From Nipponacmea schrenckii (Eukaryota > Mollusca > Gastropoda > Lottiidae): a stretch of DNA of 64,000 nt. The notes under the pieces were generated by a model that saw only the letters and a list, made by a program, of their open reading frames with translations, did not search any database and had not been told where the DNA came from. Positions 60,601-64,000 of this stretch are shown here, one piece after another. A program made the translations under genes and the position numbers. The DNA lies in NCBI GenBank assembly GCA_030562195.1, contig CM060200.1:8680001-8744000 (forward strand), written 5' to 3'. How positions within the stretch are numbered: the first letter of the stretch is position 1; every line of letters begins with the position of its first letter.

Positions 60601-63447
60601 TCAAAAAATTGCAAGAGCGGGGGTATTCTAAACGATACCTCCGCAGCATTACAAGCAAAACTCTTTTTGAAATTGAAGAAAGGACATCTAATCAAGCTCC
60701 TATACTTAATCAATCTTTTGGATCTAGGCCGTGCGGTTCTACGAGATGTACAGTAGAACTTGCAAGCATATTTTAACAACCGGTAGTTTCTTCAATAAGA
60801 ATAATGGCAAACAATTTTCGATAAACGGTCAACTTTCATGCCTTAGTACTAACATAATTTACCTAATATCGTGCGAAAAATGTCCCATGCAATATGTAGG
60901 AGAGACTAAGAATTCTTTAAGGGAACGAATAAATGGTCACCGTTTCGATATCACTCACCATCTTGATAAACCCATTGGTAATCATTTCAACTCCACCAAC
61001 CACAATTTAAGTGATATGAAGGTGACTCCAATCGAGCAAGTGATCTTGGAGGAAGAAATCAATCCCAAATCTTCAAGACTATACAGGGAGAGCTTTTGGA
61101 TCAACCAACTACAAACCGCTGCTCCATCTGGATTAAATATCCAATATGATTCACAGATTATACCATTTGTAACACAGTTCAACAGTACTTCATGCCAAGC
61201 TTCTAGGGTTGTTAAACGCTACTATTCCGAGTTACAAAACAGATTCCCAACTATCTTTTATAAAAAACTGGTCGTGGCCTACTCAAAAAATAGAAACCTT
61301 AGTGATATCCTTGTCCGTGGTAGACTTGATCCAATTAACTAGATTTTATTGACTGTCGTATTGACTATAATCATTACCCTTTATTTCAGTGCAATTACTT
61401 AGTATCATTTTTAAATGTTTATTTTTCCAGAATTTTTTATAAAAATGTTTATATTTCCAAATGTCCAGCCAGCATTTTGTTTTACCTTAATGGCTTTTAA
61501 TTAATAATTTAATTTTCATTTTTAGTGAAAGAGGCAAATTGAAAGAAACTAGTATTTGTATATGTCATATAATATGATATAATTTGATGATTTTTCTGAC
61601 TTTAAGGTCTATATTACAAGTAATTTAACATGCTAACAATTTACTTAACAATAGTGAACTCAACTTTAACCCTGTGCCAGTGCCTTCTGTTGAACAGTAA
61701 CTTGTTACTTTCAACCACCCTAATTTATAATAACAACAGTCAAGAAAGATCACACATCACTTACAAAAACAACAATTAAGATCACACTTGACTTATATTA
61801 ACAACAGTCAAGAAAAATCACACTTCACTTACATAAACAACAGTCAAGATCAAACTTTACTTATATCAACAACAGTCTAGAAAGATCACACAAACTTTTA
61901 TCAACGATAGTCTAGAAGGATAACACTTTTCTTATATTAACAATAGTCTAGAAAGATCACACTTTACTTTCATTAATAACAGTCTAGAAAGATCACACTT
62001 TACTTACATTAACAACAGTTTTTCTCTATTTACATCGTGTTGTCTTAATTCATTTAACTCCAATATTTCTTTGGTTAGAAATTTATTCTGCATTTCATAT
62101 GCTGCACATGCAGCCTGAAATAGAAGTTAACTTTTAGGACTCATTTCTCCAAAAATCTGATAACTTTCCACTTTGTTATTTTAGGATTAATCTCATTTCT
62201 TATGCAATTTAAAAGTTTAGTTAACAGGAATACTTTGACAAAAAGATAATTCTTTCAGTCAAAAATACACATACCTTCAAATTATCAATTTCTCTATACA
62301 TTTCCAGGTATGATGCCATACTTGGTTCTTCTGTATTTCCAAGAGTGAGTATACGTTGATCAGGTAGAATAGCTTCGTTTAAATTTGGCACATTGGTTGG
62401 AGTAATTGTTTTAGTAGGCTTTGAGGTAGTGGGTAGATTTTGATTCAGTTTGCTTTCAAGTTCATAAATTTGTGTTGTCAACTGTTCAACTATTTCATTT
62501 TTAGCCTGTAACATTTCTTGTAACACATTGGAGTGTTCTTTGATTGCAAGATTTTCACTTTCATGCTGTCTACAAAAAAGATATAGTCAGTTCAAAATAC
62601 TTCTAATACAGACTAGGATAGCTATTTTGACTATTGAACCATTTTATGGGCATTTACTAAACCTTGAAAGGTGCCGGTTTTAAAATTATCTATTTACCTT
62701 TGATTCACCTAGCCCTGATATATTCAGGGTCAATATTAATTGGGTGTTTTGCTTTATAACGGCTCAGTATCATTAGTTGAAAGGAGAGATAATTCTCTAC
62801 AATAACGCATATATATTCAACCAAAAAAATACCGAACATTAAAAGTTTATCTAATCTTTTAAAATAGTTTTGTCGTTTAAAAATTAACGGTGATATTTTT
62901 ATAGTTAAAACTTTCAGATATGTGGTGTTGATCGACCTATGAATAAAACAGAATGCCCCTTTAAGTCTAAGAGAATACATTTACCCCATCTTACATGATG
63001 ATTGTTTAAGTAGCTTTATCATGTAAATATTTAGATTTGTATTTTATTTATTTTAATAATTATCTGCAAACTGTTGTTAAAGTTATTTTAATTTTCCATC
63101 ATTTATAAAGAAATAAATGACCTTATTCAATTCGACATTAAGTTGTTATTTTTAACCATCATGTAACAAGCATAACACAGAGGGATAGAAATACTGTGAA
63201 CAATATGAGAGTAAACTTAAGATGTGTATGGTCACCAGTTCATATGTGCAGTTAACTTATGCTACTGTATAATATACCTGGCCGAATTTTGGTGTATATA
63301 GAAAAGTCCTATTACCTGGCCTGTTGGATACAAGTTGATTTATCTTCTTGTAATAATGATAATGTATGTTGTAATTCTATAATATATTTATCTTTATTCT
63401 TGATAATTTCTAATAATTCTCCTTTATCTTTATTTTCACATTCCTTC
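45606..63447 (-). CDS. TBC1D2B: TBC1D2/TBC1D2B-type Rab GTPase-activating protein, C-terminal part
   Basis: Endosomal Rab GAP. Fourteen minus-strand exons: 63447-63316, 62569-62275, 62114-62008, 56737-56652, 52933-52816, 52387-52267, 51602-51457, 50889-50781, 49478-49347, 48254-48117, 47636-47460, 46713-46579, 46126-46049 and 45707-45606 (TGA). All phases agree, giving 624 codons in view. The first exons are coiled coil (MQNKFLTKEILELNEL). EYDRYGF and KYLYLLKQMETPV are family linker motifs. The TBC domain has LKTLIRSGIPHEYRERIWQG, the arginine-finger motif IELDLLRTLP, the glutamine-finger GYCQGLNRL, FWCLVAIV and VWDSFLYEGSK, so catalytic residues are intact. The end, IAFHDLNPFP...LAELDLLR...DDDLDN, matches the 2B paralogue best. 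The PH domain and N-terminus lie right of the window. One donor (end of 52816) reads GTCGGT. TBC1D2A is the alternative assignment. Confidence 0.94.
47121..47405. repeat. SINE-like interspersed repeats, two diverged copies
   Basis: GATGACTTATTCAAGGTCAC occurs twice (47125 and 47295), with AACCATTTACAACTGGGT and GAACCCATGACC nearby. Related to 48345-48540 and 55380-55580. Intronic in TBC1D2B. Confidence 0.4.
48345..48540 (-). mobile_element. tRNA-derived SINE-like repeat
   Basis: On the minus strand, CAGTGGTTAGAGCGTTGCTT resembles a tRNA A-box region and GAGTTTTAATCTCGACC a degraded B box. A conserved core follows: CTGTAAATGGGTACGGATAA. Other copies at 47121 and 55380. No intact tRNA gene is claimed. 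Confidence 0.42.
48640..48765. repeat. Degenerate 'AAATCAA/ATCAAAAT' tract
   Basis: Short AT-rich simple-sequence tract of TCAAAATCAAAATCAAA type in a TBC1D2B intron. Confidence 0.5.
49550..50700. repeat. ~52 bp satellite, about 20 copies
   Basis: Unit: GGCCTTATTCTCGAAAACAT, AACATAAGATGATCTTAGTG and TTTCAGTCATCTAG. Copies differ at a few positions (T/C in GATCTTAG or GATCTCAG, TCGAAA or TCAAAA). The unit joins words also found in the dispersed GATTGGTCAATCAC repeats (TTTTCGAGAATAAGGC at 37200; CAGTCATCT at 24840 and 36537). It lies between two TBC-domain exons of TBC1D2B. Confidence 0.92.
51830..51930. repeat. Foldback element family F1, left arm fragment
   Basis: GATTGTAAGGAGCTTTCC, then ATGATAGCATCAATTTGTAA, then TTTTCAATAGATGC. 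This is the left-arm order of F1. Truncated, in a TBC1D2B intron. Confidence 0.4.
52140..52225 (+). mobile_element. 3' tail of the same non-LTR-type retroelement as at 14645
   Basis: GTTAGACAGGACCAGGTCCT, then CTTAATTCTGACCTATGTAA, then ATAAAGAG and (ATT)n. It ends about 40 bases from a TBC1D2B exon. Confidence 0.5.
52560..52765. repeat. ~27-30 bp minisatellite near a TBC1D2B exon
   Basis: Unit contains GCAACCACAATAACATTGATG, shown here as CAACCACAATAACATTGAT with TGTGGT or TGTGCAG spacers. About seven diverged copies. It ends roughly 50 bases from the exon 52816-52933. The His/Cys/Val-rich open frames on the minus strand are array artefacts. Confidence 0.75.
53488..53644 (-). CDS. TBC1D2B: Candidate alternative first exon of TBC1D2B
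   Basis: A minus-strand ATG (AAGAAAATGTCTCG) opens a 52-codon frame starting MSRTLFRLLCVDLDDG, becoming strongly basic (NRRYRRRVK, QKRRSRSKSPFRRR). It ends with one extra base before a GTAATA donor. That phase (1) is what the 52933-52816 exon requires, and it equals the phase of the normal upstream exon 56737-56652. Use of this exon would give a GAP isoform with an Arg/Ser-rich N-terminus in place of PH and coiled coil. The codons look coding, but transcription is not shown. It could also be an unrelated small ORF. Confidence 0.4.
53880..54680. repeat. ~78 bp minisatellite, about nine copies
   Basis: Unit contains AGTAAGATTTAAAAGTTCTG, TAAACTGCTGTACCAAGTTT and CTAATTACTAAGTGTCATCA followed by TTTTCACTATTCC. 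The edges are diverged, the centre (54010-54400) most regular. Intronic in TBC1D2B, between the candidate alternative exon and exon 56652-56737. Confidence 0.88.
54681..55860. other. TBC1D2B intron, mostly unique sequence with a SINE-like copy
   Basis: No exon recognised. 55380-55580 holds a SINE-like copy (GGTCCTTGGCAATAG ... ATCCATACCCATTTACACAT). The remainder is AT-rich. Confidence 0.35.
55880..56096. repeat. 19 bp minisatellite, about eleven copies
   Basis: Near-perfect tandem unit AACTGATGAAATGGATGTC, with an ATC variant in some copies. High copy identity suggests recent expansion. Intronic. Confidence 0.92.
56870..57191. repeat. Minisatellite carrying a splice-donor-like motif, left part
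   Basis: Units of ~35-60 bp: AACAACAGTCAAGAAAGATC, ACACTTTACTTATAATA or ACACTTCACTTACATAA. Read on the minus strand each unit contains GTAAGTAAAGTG or GTAAGTGAAGTG preceded by TTAT or TTAAT. It resumes at 61725-62030 after the Penelope-like insertion. Confidence 0.85.
57194..57228 (+). ncRNA. Hammerhead-ribozyme-like core at the 5' end of the Penelope-like element
   Basis: CTGATGA (57194-57200), an A, then a 4 bp stem GGTC/GACC closed by AGTGCAT, then GAAA (57217-57220). A short stem III ATTG/CAAT is followed by the triplet ATT, a permitted cleavage triplet. Stem I partners are not evident, because the sequence immediately 5' is host minisatellite. Penelope-like elements are known to carry hammerhead motifs, so the position fits. 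Activity of this truncated copy is doubtful. Confidence 0.5.
57444..57977 (+). pseudogene. Penelope-like element ORF1, N-terminal Asn/Arg/His-rich segment
   Basis: An open frame with an ATG start, MSSYGNGNSYWSHPHYW. Asn, Arg, Gln, His and Tyr dominate the first ~110 residues (RPRPRFNQHLNRPNPYSW; NRPNNRPSGLSETS), suggesting nucleic-acid binding. A helical C-terminal part follows (YQLLQCLHHINAVSKQLDG). The frame ends at 57977, but coding flavour continues in another frame (about 57950-58240), so a frameshift is likely near 57955. No known domain is recognised in this part. Confidence 0.6.
57950..58453 (+). pseudogene. Penelope-like element ORF1, middle segment
   Basis: Continues ORF1 in a different frame: helical, charged residues (MVKIKTDLINSQSFTDAQ; NWARKVYKSRLQ) to about 58230. 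Beyond that the plausible coding frame changes again: Ser/Pro/Lys/Arg-rich text such as FVPSSTGKQKRNRSYSP appears in the frame of the next segment. The published-looking frame to 58453 is therefore probably only partly native. Two single-base indels would explain the pattern. Confidence 0.5.
58369..59094 (+). pseudogene. Penelope-like element ORF1, C-terminal SGNH-hydrolase-like domain
   Basis: After a Ser/Thr/Pro-rich linker (about residues 1-80) comes VLIIGSSNLGRIPNG (from residue ~85) with the block I Ser. VVVHVGLNDKQ follows (Asn/Asp of the GxND block, ~137), then DHIHWT near residue 220 supplying the Asp-His pair, and TAKHVLAHWMSHLN at the end. This is the block order of SGNH/GDSL esterase-like domains, which also occur in ORF1 proteins of some CR1/L2-type LINEs. 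The last 22 bases overlap the RT frame. Fold assignment is by motif only; esterase activity is not implied. Confidence 0.6.
59073..60776 (+). CDS. Penelope-like element reverse transcriptase
   Basis: A 567-codon open frame with no good ATG at its start. Coding similarity begins at about VVNLSFRILSPSE, the usual N-terminal region of Penelope-type RTs. RHIYTLPKIHKNP and RPIISDCSSESYRISEYID are conserved blocks. Motif A is DVNSMYTNI (Asp300). Motif B is GTAMGKRFAPSYANIFMAEF (from ~359). Motif C is RFLDDIFLIW (Asp398-Asp399). FLDTTV follows as motif D. All three catalytic aspartates remain. The C-terminus contains RPCGSTRC, the start of a Cys-rich linker to the endonuclease, but the frame then runs to a stop at 60776, so a frameshift at about 60747-60765 separates the two domains in this copy. 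Confidence 0.93.
   Translation: MDVTFKLDVGGGPTLDKTVVNLSFRILSPSEIRLLDKGLKFIPTAAPSSLDQVSDSIGKFQRLLKLAYFYRKTLGRGTRQKFVDKSDWTPSDELIHTDILEICDNMNFEISLLSLVKEKNNLTRAERTILNKLKNDQNIIIRKSDKGSSCVILNREDYIKEVESQLNKCEHYEILDEPFFLETGRMINDILKTLIDKKFISDKQFDYLSANVSARQRHIYTLPKIHKNPQTEWFLSNKIPKGRPIISDCSSESYRISEYIDHFLLPLACQHPSYLKDTNDFIQKIKNLKIPPNAYFISLDVNSMYTNIDNETGLNAVRKSFERYPDQKRPDSEILNLLEICLKRNDFSFNGKTYLQISGTAMGKRFAPSYANIFMAEFEREIDLISPFKPLFYGRFLDDIFLIWQYTLQEFWQYFEILNNHHPSIKLTANVSEHSMNFLDTTVFKGPDFNETSKADIKVYFKPTDTHQLLLKSSFHPKHTFSGIIKSQILRFHRICTRTTDFHNACQTVFKKLQERGYSKRYLRSITSKTLFEIEERTSNQAPILNQSFGSRPCGSTRCTVELASIF
60731..61342 (+). CDS. Penelope-like element GIY-YIG endonuclease domain (frameshifted C-terminus)
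   Basis: Open frame overlapping the RT frame by 46 bases in another phase. TCKHILTTGSFF continues the Cys-rich linker. From residue ~41, NIIYLISCEKC ... YVGETKNSLRERINGHR is the GIY-YIG core (IYL and YVG as the two signature strands, the Arg in LRER, then His). LYRESFWINQLQT supplies the late conserved Glu and Trp. GLNIQYD closes the domain. A tail of ~60 residues follows. This nuclease nicks target DNA for target-primed reverse transcription in Penelope-like elements. It would normally be fused to the RT. Confidence 0.9.
   Translation: MRFYEMYSRTCKHILTTGSFFNKNNGKQFSINGQLSCLSTNIIYLISCEKCPMQYVGETKNSLRERINGHRFDITHHLDKPIGNHFNSTNHNLSDMKVTPIEQVILEEEINPKSSRLYRESFWINQLQTAAPSGLNIQYDSQIIPFVTQFNSTSCQASRVVKRYYSELQNRFPTIFYKKLVVAYSKNRNLSDILVRGRLDPIN
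61343..61724 (+). other. 3' segment of the Penelope-like element
   Basis: AT-rich non-coding tail between the endonuclease stop and the resumption of the minisatellite. No second hammerhead core is visible. The boundary is set by the first minisatellite word TAATAACAACAGTC. Confidence 0.55.
61725..62030. repeat. Minisatellite carrying a splice-donor-like motif, right part
   Basis: Same unit as 56870-57191. The last copy merges with the 3' end of TBC1D2B exon 62114-62008: the exon's final bases and its GTAAGTAAAGTG donor are the repeat word. The array therefore includes, or arose from, an exon-intron junction. Confidence 0.82.
62570..63315. other. TBC1D2B intron
   Basis: AT-rich intron between two coiled-coil exons. 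No repeat or further exon recognised. Confidence 0.4.
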
Positions 63448-63619
63448 CTGAAATATTTATCAATTTCATTAAAATAATTTTTTTTATTTCAATTTAAAGT
63501 GCTTACTTTGATTCAAGCCAGTTTGCTATCATAAATATCTTTGGAGATTTACAATAAATTCAGTTTTATATTAGATTATGGAAGGTAAATGAGGTCATCT
63601 AAAACATCTTCTGCTTTAA

Positions 63620-64000
63620 ATAAATAGATATTCATTTCAGTCTTGGATATATGTGAGAACAATAGACAATGTTAAAGTTTGAGAATAAAACTGTAACCCC
63701 CCTAAATGAAATAGAAAAAATCGAAATTGTGAGTGCAATATTACATTATGCAATAAAAGATATGTTCTTAATAAATATTTATTCATTTCAGTCTTGGATA
63801 TATGTGAGAACAATAGACAATGTAAAAGTTTGAGAATAAAACTGTTACCCCCCTAAAAGAAATAGAAAAAATCGAAATTGTTTGTGCAATATGAGATCTG
63901 TTCTAAATAAATATTTATTCATTTCAGTCTTGAATATATGTGAGAACAATAGACAATGTAAAAGTTTAAGAAAAAACTGTAACCTACTGAGTATTGCTGG
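63620..64000. repeat. ~140-150 bp tandem repeat, about three copies
   Basis: CAGTCTTGGATATATGTGAG and AACAATAGACAATG recur near 63638, 63790 and 63926, with GAGAATAAAACTGT and a CCCCCCTA run in each. The third copy runs to the window edge. Intronic in TBC1D2B. Confidence 0.85.

Larger units (their letters stand above)
57192..61724 (+). mobile_element. Penelope-like retroelement with SGNH ORF1, RT and GIY-YIG endonuclease
   Basis: A ~4.5 kb insertion splitting the minisatellite at 56870-57191 / 61725-62030. Order on the plus strand: hammerhead-like core (57194-57228), leader, ORF1 region (57444-59094, in three frames), reverse transcriptase (59073-60776), GIY-YIG endonuclease (60731-61342) and an AT-rich 3' segment. 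Both the RT motifs and the fused GIY-YIG domain are diagnostic of endonuclease-positive Penelope-like elements. A TTAT word occurs at both junctions and could be a short target duplication. Frame breaks in ORF1 and between RT and endonuclease suggest a dead copy, though sequencing indels could mimic this. It lies antisense in a TBC1D2B intron. Confidence 0.9.

Overview
This window looks like a piece of nuclear genome from an invertebrate animal, most likely a mollusc and probably a gastropod. The sequence is AT-rich. Genes are split into many short exons with GT-AG introns, and the intervening DNA is full of foldback elements, minisatellites and retroelement debris of the kind common in molluscan genomes. 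The taxon is an inference from gene families and repeat style, not from a marker gene.

Layout. (1) 966-7907 (+): the 3' half of a RIM (regulating synaptic membrane exocytosis) homologue, from inside C2A to the stop after C2B. (2) 11450-14093 (-): three phase-consistent exons of an unrecognised Ser/Asn-rich protein. (3) 16630-21410: 4.8 kb of strand-asymmetric polypyrimidine satellite, containing a ~208 bp array and a 1,272 bp tandem duplication. (4) 21882-25609 (+): complete PEX13 in four coding exons, with a 972 bp TIR element in intron 1. (5) 25813-29830: long arrays of a hairpin-started repeat ('CGCCCACAT' family), with a smaller TTAA-flanked element nested inside. (6) 31229-33468 (-): complete ribosomal protein S7. 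(7) 34463-40547 (+): complete ribonuclease H1 in nine exons, head-to-head with RPS7. This divergent pair is also adjacent in human. (8) 45606-63447 (-): fourteen exons of a TBC1D2/TBC1D2B-type Rab GAP, running off the right edge. Its introns and 3' UTR hold at least six separate minisatellites.

The most interesting object is a Penelope-like retroelement (57192-61724, +) inside a TBC1D2B intron. It has a hammerhead-ribozyme-like core at its very 5' end, an upstream ORF1 region ending in an SGNH-hydrolase-like domain, a reverse transcriptase, and a GIY-YIG endonuclease. Several frames are broken. It sits inside a minisatellite whose repeat unit contains a copy of the splice donor of the adjacent TBC1D2B exon.

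The genes do not form a functional pathway. They are housekeeping and neuronal genes: synaptic exocytosis, peroxisome import, ribosome, R-loop/RNA-primer removal, and endosomal Rab control. Exon limits below were set by matching splice sites, reading phase and family similarity by eye. No alignment or database search was run.
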